Source: JAQAZP01 sp965531145 (GTDB lineage: Bacteria > Acidobacteriota > JAQAZP01). Taken from it: DNA of 64,000 nucleotides. The notes under the pieces were generated by a model. It worked only from the letters and a program-made list of their open reading frames with translations. It did not search any database and was not told the DNA's origin. Position numbers and translations under genes: made by a program. The stretch is taken from assembly GCA_965531145.1 (NCBI GenBank), contig CBESOE010000008.1, forward strand, positions 1 to 64,000. The letters are read 5' to 3'. Within the stretch, counting starts at the first letter, position 1. Every line of letters begins with the position of its first letter. Of the stretch, positions 8,560 to 17,877 are shown piece by piece.

Positions 8560-9825
8560 ATGGCCGGGGACGTAATCCACGTGGCCATCCCGGCCCTGGA
8601 CGAACTCCAGCGGTTGCCCGGGTGCCTGGACCGGTTGGCCGCGCAGTCCGCGGACCGTTTCCGTGTCTGGGTCTGTGTCAACCAGCCCGAGGCCTGGTGG
8701 GACGATCCGGAACTGCGGCCAGCGTGTGAGCGGAACCAGGACACGCTCCGCTGGCTTCGGGAGCGGGACGACCATTGTCTCACCCTGATCGACCGCAGCA
8801 GCGCCGGCCACGGCTGGCCAACGGAGCGGGGCAATGTGGGCCGGGCACGCAAGGTCCTCTTCGACCACGTTCTGGAAGCGGCGGATGACCGTGACCTGCT
8901 GGTGAGCCTCGATGCCGACAGCCTGGTGGAGCCCGGCTACCTCGAGGACGTACGCCAACGGTTCAAACTGGCGCCACAGGCGGTGGGACTGTCCGCCCCC
9001 TACTATCACCCATTGCCGGAGCCTCCGCTGACTGAGCCGGGTCCGGACGGGGTGGCGGACCCGTCCCGGGACATCCTGCGCTACGAGCTTTACCTGCGGC
9101 ACTACCTGCTCTGCCAGCTGCGCACCGGATCCAGATGGGCATACACCGCCCTGGGTTCGGCCATGGCCGTGCCGGTGGGCGCCTGTCGCCGGGTGGGAGG
9201 GATGAGCCCCCGGGCCAGCGGCGAGGACTTCTACTTTCTGCAGAAACTGCGTAAATTCGGTCCGTTGCTCATCTGGTGCCGGAGTTCTGTTCGACCGGCG
9301 GCACGCTATTCGGACCGGGTTCTGTTCGGCACCGGGCCGGCGATGATCGCCGGGCGCCAGGGCCAGTGGCACCGCTACCCGATATACGCTCTGGACTCTT
9401 TTCGCGAAGCGGCGCTGACAGTGGAGCAATTCCCCGGGCTGCACCGGGAAACCGTGGAGACACCGTTGACCTCGTATCACAGCGAGCTTTTCGGGAACCA
9501 TGACCCCTGGGCGCCGCTGCGGGACAATCACCCCGGCCAGGAATCCTTTATTCGGGCCTGTCACGAACGGTTCGACGGGCTGCGGCTGCTCCGTTTTCTC
9601 CGCCTGCGGCAACAGGAACGGACGGACTCCGACGAGGAGCGCTTGCTGGAGGGCGTCCGCTCCTATGCTCCAGAGGCCGAAGGGGTGGTGCAGGAGGTGA
9701 TGGCCAGCGGTGGTTTCACCGCGGCCCCGGTCGCACGGTTGGACCGGCTGCGTGACCTGCTGGCGGAAAGGGAAGCGGAGGGACGCCGGCGTCAGGACGA
9801 GGTGCTGATCGGTGAGGGCCGGTGA
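8560..9825 (+). CDS. Glycosyltransferase family 2 protein
   Basis: The start at 8560 follows the DUF6599 stop by one base and begins MAGDVIHVAIPALDE, the first beta strand of a GT-A fold. An earlier in-frame start would overlap the previous gene by 186 bases. The nucleotide-sugar/metal site is SLDADS (about residue 115), and SGEDFYFLQKL (about 220) resembles the ED acceptor-site motif of GT2. It is 421 residues with no transmembrane segments, so cytosolic or peripheral. Residues 300-421 are charged and helical. The sugar donor and acceptor are not predictable. Being third in the DUF362-DUF6599 operon suggests a shared envelope-related role, which is inference. Confidence 0.85.
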   Translation: MAGDVIHVAIPALDELQRLPGCLDRLAAQSADRFRVWVCVNQPEAWWDDPELRPACERNQDTLRWLRERDDHCLTLIDRSSAGHGWPTERGNVGRARKVLFDHVLEAADDRDLLVSLDADSLVEPGYLEDVRQRFKLAPQAVGLSAPYYHPLPEPPLTEPGPDGVADPSRDILRYELYLRHYLLCQLRTGSRWAYTALGSAMAVPVGACRRVGGMSPRASGEDFYFLQKLRKFGPLLIWCRSSVRPAARYSDRVLFGTGPAMIAGRQGQWHRYPIYALDSFREAALTVEQFPGLHRETVETPLTSYHSELFGNHDPWAPLRDNHPGQESFIRACHERFDGLRLLRFLRLRQQERTDSDEERLLEGVRSYAPEAEGVVQEVMASGGFTAAPVARLDRLRDLLAEREAEGRRRQDEVLIGEGR

Positions 9826-9832
9826 ACCGTGT

Positions 9833-10327
9833 TCAGGGAGCGTCGCTGCTGCGATTGCTGTTGCCGAGCCAGGAGTCGTAGTCGTAGCCCGAACCCCAGC
9901 TTCCGGGGCGGCCGTAGGGGCCGGCCGCGGAGGAAAACTCGAATTTCCCCCCGGCGAACTCATAGTAGCGGACCATCTCGCCGTGGGCGCCGATCTCGGT
10001 CTTGATGCCGGCGGTCAATTCGCTGCTCAGATCGGCAAAGGGATTGAGGAAGAGTTTCTCCATATCCTCCAGCTCCGCCTGGATCTCCACATCCGCCATG
10101 AAGCTCTCGTAGCGGTCATCGAGCTTGAGCCAGGGGACGGGCGGGCGGAAGAAGGCGGGGAGAAAGATGGACGGGCCGTCGTCGCGGGACGCTGCGGAGG
10201 GAACCTGCAGCGGCGCGAAGAGCACCCGCTTCTCATAGGCATCCTCCTGCTCCTGGGCCAGACCGCACGCCGGGCATAGCGCCCCCAGGACCAGTGCGGC
10301 CAGAGAAATCGCCAGCAGCTTTCGCAT
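9833..10327 (-). CDS. Small exported protein of unknown function
   Basis: 164 residues with a clear Sec signal peptide (MRKLLAISLAALVLGALC..., cleavage near GLAQ). The mature part is acidic and Pro/Phe-rich (SIFLPAFFRPPVPWLKLDD), then helical, and ends in a Gly/Tyr/Ser-rich tail (GSGYDYDSWLGN). No family is recognised. GGTGAGACC upstream of the ATG is an adequate ribosome binding site. The stop is only 7 bases from the convergent glycosyltransferase stop. It lies 62 bases downstream of the interrupted heparinase-like gene and may be its last operon partner. Confidence 0.7.
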   Translation of the reverse strand: MRKLLAISLAALVLGALCPACGLAQEQEDAYEKRVLFAPLQVPSAASRDDGPSIFLPAFFRPPVPWLKLDDRYESFMADVEIQAELEDMEKLFLNPFADLSSELTAGIKTEIGAHGEMVRYYEFAGGKFEFSSAAGPYGRPGSWGSGYDYDSWLGNSNRSSDAP

Positions 10328-10388
10328 GGTCTCACCCCCCCCACACCACCAGGCTCATCCCGATGGTCAACCGCTCTTCTCAATTTCA

Positions 10389-12835
10389 TTATATCCTGAA
10401 ATCCTGGGCAGAACCTTCGAAAAAACAGTGGTCACCCCGGCCCAGGTCCCGTTGTCCGGTGCCGCGGGACTGAAAGCGGGTCCCGCCGGCAGTGAAGCAG
10501 CTCCACTTTCCGCTTTCTTTCAGGTGCAGCAGGAAGATCGCGGCATCGGTGCTGATGTCCCCACAGACGGCCGTCTCGCTGCAGGGCAGCCTGAATCCTA
10601 CCACCGTGCGGTCCGCCGTGGCTGATCACTCCGGCGGCGCAGCCATCGGCCTCCACCCGTGACACCATCGGTGTGGGCCAGTCTTCGCGCCCGATGCCGA
10701 TGATGGTGAGGAAGGCGCCGGCACGGGATTGCTCCACGGTTTCCAACGTCAGCTGCCACTCCTCGTGGATCTCTTCCTGGGGGATCCGCCGGGGTGGGAT
10801 CCCGCCCCAGTCATTGCCCTGTCGGGTGTTCAATCTGGCCGGCCACAATGTGTGCAGCGATGCCTCCCACGGCCCGTTCCGGGTGGCCGCCACCGTCCCT
10901 CCGCCATCGGCATCCTCTTCCAGGTCGAAGGGGGCCAGCGAGTGCCAGAGCAGTTGAAAACGCGAATCGGTTGTGCAGCGAATCTCGTCGGCGACGATGA
11001 AGAACCGCGGCTTCAGGTGCAGCACATGCCTCAAGGCCGTGCGCACTGTTCCGCCATACGCGGCGGTGGCGTCCCCGCAGGCGTAGCTCAGCCATTTCTG
11101 ATCGGCGAAGTGGACGATGGTGCCGCTGGCGGACCAGTCGTGAACCCGTTGTCCCGCGCCGTTCACCAGCACGCAGTTGTGGGCCCGGGTCTGGATGGCG
11201 TAGCCGGCCTTGTGCTCGTCCTCCTCGTTGGAATATCCGGAGTCGATGAGCAGGGGACGCCCGCCGGCCGAAATCACCAGGCTGTTCTGGTCGGCCTGGG
11301 AGTGGGAGAAGGAGCCGTAGGGGCTGCTCTTGAAGGCGAGCATGATGTCATCTTCAGTGGCAAGGTCGGAGTGCATCGCCACCCAGCCCACGTCGGGGAA
11401 GAGCCGGGCTCCGGGGAGACTCGCCGGCGGCTCTGCCGTCACCGGGGCCGGCGGCCAGAGAAAGGCTTCCAGCCCGCCGCCGATACTGGAGAAGGACTCG
11501 CGCCCGTCATCCGCCGTCCGCTCCGCATACCACTTGAAACACCCGTTGCGGTAGACCGCTGCCAGCCGTTCCATCATCCGCTTCTCCACGCGGCCGGGAG
11601 ATTCCGGCGGGCCGCTCTTGCCAAAATAACGCTTCTGCAGCCGGGGGGGGAGGAAGTAGAGAAAGAAGTAGCCCACATTCTCCAGCCAGGGTTTGCGGTG
11701 GATGGGGAAATCGGTCACCGAGCGGACGGCGTCCGCCGCCAGCAGGGTGTGGTGGGAGATGAGACGAAGATAGTGCAGGCCCTGGGAAATGCCGCCGTCG
11801 TCACCGCCCCAGACCGGCATGATGCCGTAGTAGACCGGCAGGGCATAGTTGAACCAGTCCCGGGCCCGCGGGAGGTCGCCCAGGGTGGCGCAGGAAATCA
11901 TCAACAGGAAATTGAGGTAGGTCACCTCGTGGGACATGAAGGGGTTGGTGAGGAACCGCCGGCCCAGCACGCCGTGCAGTACTTCTCCCCGTCGCTGGAT
12001 GGTGTCAGCCAGTTGCCGCCGCAGAGCCGGGGAGAGGGCCTGGTGGGTCCAGTCAAAGGTGATGCCCAGCGCCAGGGTGATCTCGCGGAATGCCTGGTCG
12101 GCGTTCTTCATTCCGGTGGTGCCGTCCAGGTTCCAGCCGGCCAGATGTTCGGCCAGGCGTATGGCCTCGTCGGTGTAACGGCGGTCTTCGGTCACCAGGG
12201 AGGCGAAGGCCGACCGCAGCATGCGGTGGGTCAGGCGAAATGTGGGGATGTTGATCTTGAGGTGGACATTCTCGTACCAGCTGTCGCCCGGCTTCACCCG
12301 GTGGTCCGGTTCGGGTTCCGGCGGCGAACCGAGGGCCTTGTTCACCTGCTGGACAAAGAGGTCCCACTCCGGTTCCCGACCTTCCCGTGCTCGGGTGCGC
12401 CAGGCCCGAAACTCCGGGCCGAGGAACAGCCGTGGGTGGGGCGGCACCTCACCGGCCAACCGGTCAGGATCGGGGAGGAGCAGGATGGCGGCTTCATCGG
12501 TGATGGAAAAGGATCGTGCCGGTGATGATTCACGTTTCCGGCCGGCACGGCCCAGGGTCTCCACTCGCCAGAACCAGCGGCCCGGGGAAAGTGCTTCCCG
12601 GTGGTGGTAGAGGTTGGACGGCGTTTCAGCCCGGATCACTTCGTCACCATCCAGTTCCGGCTGCTGGCCGATGAGGATGCGATACCTGGATCCTCCGGCC
12701 GCCGGGCCAGGTGAAGGGGGGAGGGTTCCGACGGCAGACGTCGCCATCCGCCGGGCGTAGCGGCATGTCCGGCAGTCCGGCGGCATGGCGGCGGGCCGCC
12801 AGCAGGAAGTAGAGTCTGTCCAGCAGCTTCTTCAT
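10389..12835 (-). CDS. Heparinase II/III family protein (DUF4962-like N-terminus), interrupted by two +1 frameshifts
   Basis: The longest single frame covers 10432-12786, but both ends belong to other frames. The true N-terminus starts at 12835 (MKKLLDRLYFLLAARR) and carries RNPPPFTWP, the hallmark at the front of DUF4962/heparinase II proteins. It joins the main frame if one base is removed in the GGG at 12704-12706. The true C-terminus (VVGFRLPCSETAVCGDIS ... to 10389) joins if one base is removed near 10616-10617. With both corrections the gene is an exact 815 codons. The centre has the (alpha/alpha) toroid and the beta domain with SFSHSQADQNSLVISAGGRPLL, a polysaccharide-lyase-like segment. 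It starts 3 bases after the helicase stop. It is either a decaying gene or carries two base-call errors. Confidence 0.82.
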
Positions 12836-12838
12836 CGG

Positions 12839-15271
12839 TCACTCCCCGAAGTCGAGTTCCGGGTCGGCCCGGAAGCGCTCGATCAGTTCAGGCCAGTCCC
12901 GGCGGATCATCTCCCTCGGGGAGATGTCATACCAGTGGGCGGGGAAGAGATCGGAGTAGCGGGCCGAAGTGAAACGGCGGCCCAGGAGCAGGATCACCCC
13001 CCGGTCCTCGGGGGTGCGAATCAGCCGGCCCGCCGCCTGGACGGCGCGGTTCATTCCCGGGTAGAGAAAGGCGAACTCGAAGCCCTTGCCGTCGGTCTCC
13101 TGGAAGTGCCGTTTGATCAGTTCGCGCTCGAAACAGACCTGGGGCAGTCCCGGCCCCACCACGATCACCCCCGAGGCCATGTCACCAGGGTAGTCGACCC
13201 CCTCGGCAAAGATCCCGCCCTGCACCGCCAGCACCAGGTGCGGCGCTTTCCCCGCGGCCAGCGCATCGATGACATTCGCCCGCTGCTCGAGGCTCATCTC
13301 CGGTTCCTGGCGGATCACCGTGTACCCCGGGGTGTGGAGGCGGCGTGACACCTGGTGGAGGAAGGCAAAACTGGGGAAAAAAACCAGGTGGTTCGAGGGG
13401 TGCGTGGCCGTTGCCCGTTCGATGATCCTGGCGATGGGGTCGTAGTTGGCGGGCCGGTCGCGGTAGAGGGTGGAGACCGAGGGCACCACCAGGGCCAGCC
13501 GGTTGCGGTTGGGGAAGGGGGAGGGAAAGGCGGCGGTGTCAGTCTTTGTCTTGCGAAAACCCAGCACCTGCCGGTAGTAGGAGACCGGTTGGAGGGTGGC
13601 GGACATGGCGGCGGTGCCGCCAAAGCTGCGGATGCGGCGGCCCAGCTGCCGGCCCGGGTCGAGGCAGAGGATTTTCAGCTGCTCGCTGTTGTCCTCGCGC
13701 CGGCGGAAGATCCGCACGAATTCGTCCCCCCCGAGTTGGGCGGTGTTGGCGAATCGGCCGAACTCGGCGGCAAAGCGCAGCACCGGGTCGTCCGGCGAGG
13801 TGCCGCCCCGGGCCTGGCTCTCCAGCAGGTAGAGCACCAAGGCGCTGTCCAGCCGATCCCGCAGGGCACCAAAGGGCGCCGGGTCGAATTCCACCAGGGT
13901 TTCCAGCGGATCGCTCTGGTCCCCTGCACCGCGGCTCACATCCTCAACCAGGGCCTCCAGTTCGGCAAAGAGGCTTTCCAGCCGGCGGTGCGAGCGGCTG
14001 CGGCCGGCGGTGAGGAAGGGGAACAGTGCGGCCAGGTCGTTTCGCTCGAGGGATGGAGAGTAGTAGTCGCGCCCCCGCTCGAGCAGGTTGTGTGCTTCGT
14101 CGATCACCAGCAGTGTCTCGCGGTTCGCCCCCTCGCTGAATCGCCGCAGGGCCACCGCCGGATCAAAAACGTAGTTATAGTCGCAGACCACCGCGTCCAC
14201 CATCCCGCAGAGGTCGAGGGAGACCTCGAAGGGGCAGATGCCGGCCTCGGCGGACAGTTCCCGGATACGTTCCGGGGTGGCCAGCGGCCGGTCTAGCAAC
14301 CGGTGGTAGATGTCGCTGTTTGCCGCCCGCTCGGGGTATTCACGGATGTGGGGGCAGACCTCCTCGTGGCAGATCCGGGTTTCGCAGAGGCACATGGCGT
14401 CCTTGGCCCGCAGCACCAGGCTGCGCAACGGGATCTCCGAGGAAGTGGCCACCGCTTCCAGGGTTTCGGCGGCCAGCTTTTGCTGGGTGGTCTTGGCGGT
14501 GACGAAGAAGAGTCCGAGCCGGTTGGCCAGGGCGTGCTGCAGTGCGGCCCAGATGGAGGCGGCGGTTTTGCCGGTGCCGGCCGGCGCCGAGGCGAGAATG
14601 TCGTGGCCCTTCTCCCAGGCGCCGGTCATGGCCGCCACCAGCTCGTCCTGGCCCGGGCGCATGGCCGGGAAGGGAAACACCAGCTGGTCGGCCCAGGAGG
14701 TGCGCGTCTCCAGTCGCTGCCGCTCCTCCTCCACCTGGGTGAGCAGTGTGTCGAGGCGGGTTTCCAGCCGGCGGCGAGCTTCCGGTGCATCCAGTTCCAC
14801 CGGCAGTTCCAGGGTGGCGTCATCGGCCAGGTTGAAGAGGATCAGCAGTCCCCGTACCTCTTCGTCCCCCTCAGCCAGCAGGGCGCAGTAAATCTCCAGC
14901 TGCAGAAGGTGCTCGCTTCGGGGTCGGATCCCGTCGGCGGTGAACCGGGACGGGGGCAGGGTCACCGACTTGATCTCCTCCAGCACCAGAATCCCGTTTT
15001 CATCGCGGTGGAGGCCGTCCACCCGCCCCTGGACGGTGACGGTCCAGCCGGAGATCCCGAACTCCCGTCGCACCTGGATCTCGCTCTCATATCCGGGGAT
15101 GTGCCCGGCCCGCACCTGCTGCACGTTTTGGTGTGCCCGGGTGCCCATGGCCATTCGGTCCGGAAGGGAACGGCCGGTTGCCCCGCGGGAGCGGAGCAGG
15201 GGATCCCCCAGCACCAGGTCGCCGACGCTGACTTCCAAAGTGCGGTTCTCGCTGTCCAGGCGAAGTGTCAA
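12839..15271 (-). CDS. PD-(D/E)XK nuclease fused to XPD/DinG-type superfamily 2 helicase
   Basis: The N-terminal about 170 residues form a Cas4/RecB-like nuclease: a GRVDG motif and EEIKS supply the D and ExK residues. The helicase follows, with Walker A SAPAGTGKTAAS, DEAH box VIDEAHNLLE, and four cysteines (C-x-C-x4-C-x4-C around CLCETRICHEEVC plus a later C in GICPF) where XPD and DinG hold a [4Fe-4S] cluster. The C-terminal QAAGRLIRTPEDRG is motif VI. It is probably a DNA repair helicase-nuclease. The start is uncertain: I prefer TTG at 15271 (AAGGAACCCGGAATTG), since the family begins near LRLD...RTLEVSVGDL. The frame is open to an ATG at 15427, but that would run into the divergent HAD gene. 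Confidence 0.86.
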   Translation of the reverse strand: MTLRLDSENRTLEVSVGDLVLGDPLLRSRGATGRSLPDRMAMGTRAHQNVQQVRAGHIPGYESEIQVRREFGISGWTVTVQGRVDGLHRDENGILVLEEIKSVTLPPSRFTADGIRPRSEHLLQLEIYCALLAEGDEEVRGLLILFNLADDATLELPVELDAPEARRRLETRLDTLLTQVEEERQRLETRTSWADQLVFPFPAMRPGQDELVAAMTGAWEKGHDILASAPAGTGKTAASIWAALQHALANRLGLFFVTAKTTQQKLAAETLEAVATSSEIPLRSLVLRAKDAMCLCETRICHEEVCPHIREYPERAANSDIYHRLLDRPLATPERIRELSAEAGICPFEVSLDLCGMVDAVVCDYNYVFDPAVALRRFSEGANRETLLVIDEAHNLLERGRDYYSPSLERNDLAALFPFLTAGRSRSHRRLESLFAELEALVEDVSRGAGDQSDPLETLVEFDPAPFGALRDRLDSALVLYLLESQARGGTSPDDPVLRFAAEFGRFANTAQLGGDEFVRIFRRREDNSEQLKILCLDPGRQLGRRIRSFGGTAAMSATLQPVSYYRQVLGFRKTKTDTAAFPSPFPNRNRLALVVPSVSTLYRDRPANYDPIARIIERATATHPSNHLVFFPSFAFLHQVSRRLHTPGYTVIRQEPEMSLEQRANVIDALAAGKAPHLVLAVQGGIFAEGVDYPGDMASGVIVVGPGLPQVCFERELIKRHFQETDGKGFEFAFLYPGMNRAVQAAGRLIRTPEDRGVILLLGRRFTSARYSDLFPAHWYDISPREMIRRDWPELIERFRADPELDFGE

Positions 15272-15384
15272 TTCCGGGTTCCTTGGAGCGGTTCGGTCAC
15301 TCTGGCGAAAATCGAGGTCAGCAGGTATACTCCGGTGCTTGAAATCGAGCGATTCTATCCCAGGCCCGGGGAGGGAGCAAAGTG

Positions 15385-16086
15385 ATGCGGACATCCGATA
15401 CGGAAGCCGGGGCGACGGCTCCGACATACAAACTGGCCGTTTTTGACATGGACGGCACCCTGACTGACTGTGTCAGCAGCTGGCAATACTACCACGAGCG
15501 TCTTGGTATCTGGGACGGCGAGGCCTCGGTGCACCAGGAGCAGTTCCGCCGGGGCGAGATCAGTTACGAGGAGTTTGCCCGCCTCGATGCCGGGCACTGG
15601 GCCGGCCTGCCCCTGGAGCGTCTGGAACAGATCACCGCCGAGGTCAACTTCCTCCCCGACGTGAAGGAGTGCCTGGGCCGGATGAAAGAGGACCTGGGGC
15701 TGCGGCTGGTGGTGATTTCGTCGGGCCTTACGGTGATGACCGACCGGGCGCGCCTGGAACTGGGAGTGGACCAGGTCTTTGCCAATCGGCTGGTGATCAG
15801 CGAGGGGCTGATCACCGGTCAGGTGGACGTGGTGGTGCCCATCGGCGGCAAGGGGCGGGTGCTGCAGCTGATTCAGGAGCGGTTTCGTGTGCAGCCGGAG
15901 GAGACGGTGGCGGTGGGCGACAGCCGGGACGACCTCGATCTCTTCAGCCGCGCCGGCTTGACCGTGGCGGTCAACCCGCGTCACGAGGAATTGGCCGAGC
16001 GGGCCGACCTGGTCTGTGATTCAGGCGGATATCCGGCCATCCTCGACCTGGTTAAACGGAAGAGCCAACCGAGCCATGCTGGTTAA
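15385..16086 (+). CDS. HAD-IB family hydrolase, phosphoserine phosphatase-like
   Basis: 233 residues with all four HAD motifs: motif I FDMDGTLTD (nucleophile Asp near residue 23), motif II VISSG, motif III Lys in GGKGRV, and motif IV GDSRDDLDLF. The helical cap after motif I, with the YYHERLGIWDG segment, is as in SerB-like C1-cap phosphatases, so a small phosphorylated metabolite is likely; serine phosphate is a guess. GGAGGGAG at 15369-15376 sits 8 bases before the ATG at 15385 (a GTG three bases earlier is the alternative). It is divergent from the helicase. Confidence 0.85.
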   Translation: MRTSDTEAGATAPTYKLAVFDMDGTLTDCVSSWQYYHERLGIWDGEASVHQEQFRRGEISYEEFARLDAGHWAGLPLERLEQITAEVNFLPDVKECLGRMKEDLGLRLVVISSGLTVMTDRARLELGVDQVFANRLVISEGLITGQVDVVVPIGGKGRVLQLIQERFRVQPEETVAVGDSRDDLDLFSRAGLTVAVNPRHEELAERADLVCDSGGYPAILDLVKRKSQPSHAG

Positions 16087-16131
16087 GCATTAGATTATGA
16101 GTCACTTAATCTGTTTTATGGCGTCTGGTTC

Positions 16132-16160
16132 TTGACGTTGACCGGTGAAAACCCTATCCT
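16132..16160 (+). promoter_or_regulatory. Sigma-70 promoter for mvaA
   Basis: TTGACG (16132-16137), a 17-base spacer, and TATCCT (16155-16160), 36 bases before the mvaA ATG. Confidence 0.6.
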
Positions 16161-16195
16161 GATTCATCACTGCCATCAAAGGAAAATCAGGTCCG

Positions 16196-17572
16196 ATGAG
16201 TGCTGCAAAGAAATCAAAAGAGCCTGCCTTCGGCGAGGCGAGGAAGAACGGCAAGTGTTCCCGCTACCCGGGGTTTTTCAAGCTTGACGTGACGGATCGT
16301 CTCGACGCCCTCGACAAGTGGACCAACCTCTCCGTCAAGGAAAAGTGGATGCTCAAGCAGGAGACCCTCACTCCTGAGCTGGCGGACCTGATGGTTGAGA
16401 ACGCGGTGGGCGTTTTCGGTATGCCCCTCGGACTGGCGGTGAACTTCCAGATCAATGACAAGGACTACATCGTCCCCATGGCCATCGAGGAGACCTCGGT
16501 GATCGCCGCGGCGAGCAATGCGGCCCGTCTGATTCGCGACCAGGGGAAGCTGACCGCTGAAGCCAGCGACCCGATCATGATCGGCCAGATCCAGATCGTC
16601 GATTCCCCCGACGCCGAGGCGGCGAAGACGGCCATCCTGGACAAGAAGGACGAACTACTCTCACTGGCCAACAGCAGCGATCCCGTGCTGGTTGAACTGA
16701 ACGGCGGGGCCCGGGACATCGAGGTGCGGATCATCGATTCCCTCAGCGGGCCGATGGTGATTGTCCACCTGCTGGTGGATACCCGTGATGCCATGGGCGC
16801 CAACGTGGTGAACACGATGGCCGAGAACCTCGAGCCCATCGTGGCCGAGCTGGCCGGCGGGGAGGCGGTCTGCCGCATCGTCTCCAACCTCTCGGACCGC
16901 CGGATGGCCCGGGCGCGGATGGCACTCAACGTGGAATGCCTGGCCCGCGGCAAATACAGCGGTGAGGAGGCGGCCCGGAGGATCGTCAAGGCCTACCACT
17001 TCGCCGAGGCCGACCCCTACCGCGCCGCCACTCACAACAAGGGCGTGATGAACGGCATTGACGGCATCCTCATCGCCACCGGCAACGACTGGCGGGCGGT
17101 GGAGGCCGGGGTGCACGCCTATGCTTCCCGCAGTGGCACCTACAAGCCGGTGAGCAAGTATTACCTCGACGGCAAGGGCCGCCTGATCGGCGAACTGGAG
17201 ATCCCTATGGCCGTGGGCATTATCGGGGGGGTGACCGGCATCCACCCCGGTGTGGAGATCCTGCTCAAGATCCTCAACGTCTCCTCTTCCCGCGAACTTG
17301 CCCAGGTAACAGCCAGCGCCGGGCTGCTGCAGAACTTCGCCGCCCTCTGGTCCCTGGCCACCGAGGGGATCCAGCGCGGGCACATGACCCTCCACGCCCG
17401 CAATGTGGCTGTCTTTGCCGGTGCATTCGGCGAGATGGCGATCAAGGTGGCCAAGGAGATGGAGAAGGAAGGGCTTGTCCGCTACGATCGGGCCAAGCAG
17501 ATCCTGAGAAAGCTTCTGGTCCGCGAGGCCGACGAGAACGGCACCACCCCCGACCCCCCCGACGAAAAGTAG
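16196..17572 (+). CDS. mvaA: Hydroxymethylglutaryl-CoA reductase, class II (degradative type)
   Basis: 458 residues matching class II HMG-CoA reductase. The catalytic Glu is in PMAIEETSV (about residue 97). The nicotinamide-cofactor loop is DTRDAMGAN (about 194-202). The catalytic Lys is in THNKGVMNG (about 280), the catalytic Asp in NGIDGILIATGNDWR (about 286), and the catalytic His lies in the C-terminal EGIQRGHMTLHARN segment (about 395-400). The enzyme interconverts HMG-CoA and mevalonate in the cytosol. Class II enzymes serve mevalonate degradation in Pseudomonas but biosynthesis in many Gram-positives, and the direction cannot be told here. No other mevalonate-pathway gene is in the window. 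It has its own promoter and is monocistronic, followed by a repeat-rich spacer. Confidence 0.95.
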   Translation: MSAAKKSKEPAFGEARKNGKCSRYPGFFKLDVTDRLDALDKWTNLSVKEKWMLKQETLTPELADLMVENAVGVFGMPLGLAVNFQINDKDYIVPMAIEETSVIAAASNAARLIRDQGKLTAEASDPIMIGQIQIVDSPDAEAAKTAILDKKDELLSLANSSDPVLVELNGGARDIEVRIIDSLSGPMVIVHLLVDTRDAMGANVVNTMAENLEPIVAELAGGEAVCRIVSNLSDRRMARARMALNVECLARGKYSGEEAARRIVKAYHFAEADPYRAATHNKGVMNGIDGILIATGNDWRAVEAGVHAYASRSGTYKPVSKYYLDGKGRLIGELEIPMAVGIIGGVTGIHPGVEILLKILNVSSSRELAQVTASAGLLQNFAALWSLATEGIQRGHMTLHARNVAVFAGAFGEMAIKVAKEMEKEGLVRYDRAKQILRKLLVREADENGTTPDPPDEK

Positions 17573-17580
17573 TTTAAAAA

Positions 17581-17653
17581 GTTACCTGTCCCCTTTTTAA
17601 ACGCCGTTCAGCAGGCCCCTGACTGTTAACACCTTAATTAGGGGACAGGTAAC
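17581..17653. repeat. Inverted pair of GTTACCTGTCCCC elements after mvaA
   Basis: GTTACCTGTCCCC (17581-17593) and its exact complement GGGGACAGGTAAC (17641-17653) are 47 bases apart. The left copy is followed by TTTTTAAA and lies 8 bases after the mvaA stop, so it could act in termination. The same 13-mer recurs at 26382-26394 and 26429-26441, with a variant at 17734-17747. Confidence 0.75.
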
Positions 17654-17733
17654 TAATTATACAAACTTACCTATCATACGGACCCTGTATATAGCTATTC
17701 TCGGGGTGACTGGTCAATTATGTTCGATTAATT

Positions 17734-17747
17734 GGTGACCTGTCCCC
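17734..17747. repeat. Variant copy of the GGGGACAGGTnAC element
   Basis: GGTGACCTGTCCCC differs from the other copies by a G for a T in the GTTACC part. It lies 39 bases from the dctM-like vestige at 17786, an arrangement similar to that at the intact dctM gene. Confidence 0.6.
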
Positions 17748-17785
17748 TATTTAGCTGATTAACTGTTTAGGGGTTAAGGTTCTGT

Positions 17786-17824
17786 TTACTCCACCAGCCA
17801 GAGGGTCAGCTGCATAAACCGTTT
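17786..17824 (-). pseudogene. Vestige of a dctM-like 3' end
   Basis: Read on the minus strand this segment encodes KRFMQLTLWLVE and a TAA. The last nine codons (QLTLWLVE-stop) match the end of the intact dctM gene at 26459-26485, with 25 of 27 bases identical and both differences in third or silent positions. Upstream of KRFM no TRAP-like frame continues. A GGGGACAGGT element lies just downstream at both loci. This points to an old duplication or deletion of a TRAP permease gene; chance identity is unlikely but cannot be excluded. Confidence 0.5.
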
Positions 17825-17840
17825 TCTGTTAGTACGTTAA

Positions 17841-17877
17841 TGAGGGACAGTCCCTTTGAGCAGGGGACTGTCCCTCA
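17841..17877. repeat. Perfect 14-bp inverted repeat GGGACAGTCCC family
   Basis: TGAGGGACAGTCCC (17841-17854) pairs perfectly with GGGACTGTCCCTCA (17864-17877) across a 9-base loop. It lies 67 bases past the FG-GAP gene stop and could serve as its terminator hairpin, although no T-run follows on the minus strand. Confidence 0.65.

Noticed and set aside
8506..9963. 485-codon minus-strand frame opposite the GT2 gene
   Set aside because: Composition is antisense-like (Pro/Gln/Arg/His), no domain is seen, and the plus strand holds the DXD and ED motifs.
10729..12525. 598-codon plus-strand frame opposite the heparinase-like gene
   Set aside because: Antisense shadow. The minus-strand protein is clearly conserved despite the frameshifts.
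16087..16131. AGATTA/TAATCT hairpin after the HAD gene as a terminator
   Set aside because: Only six AT-rich pairs with a poor T-run, too weak to call.
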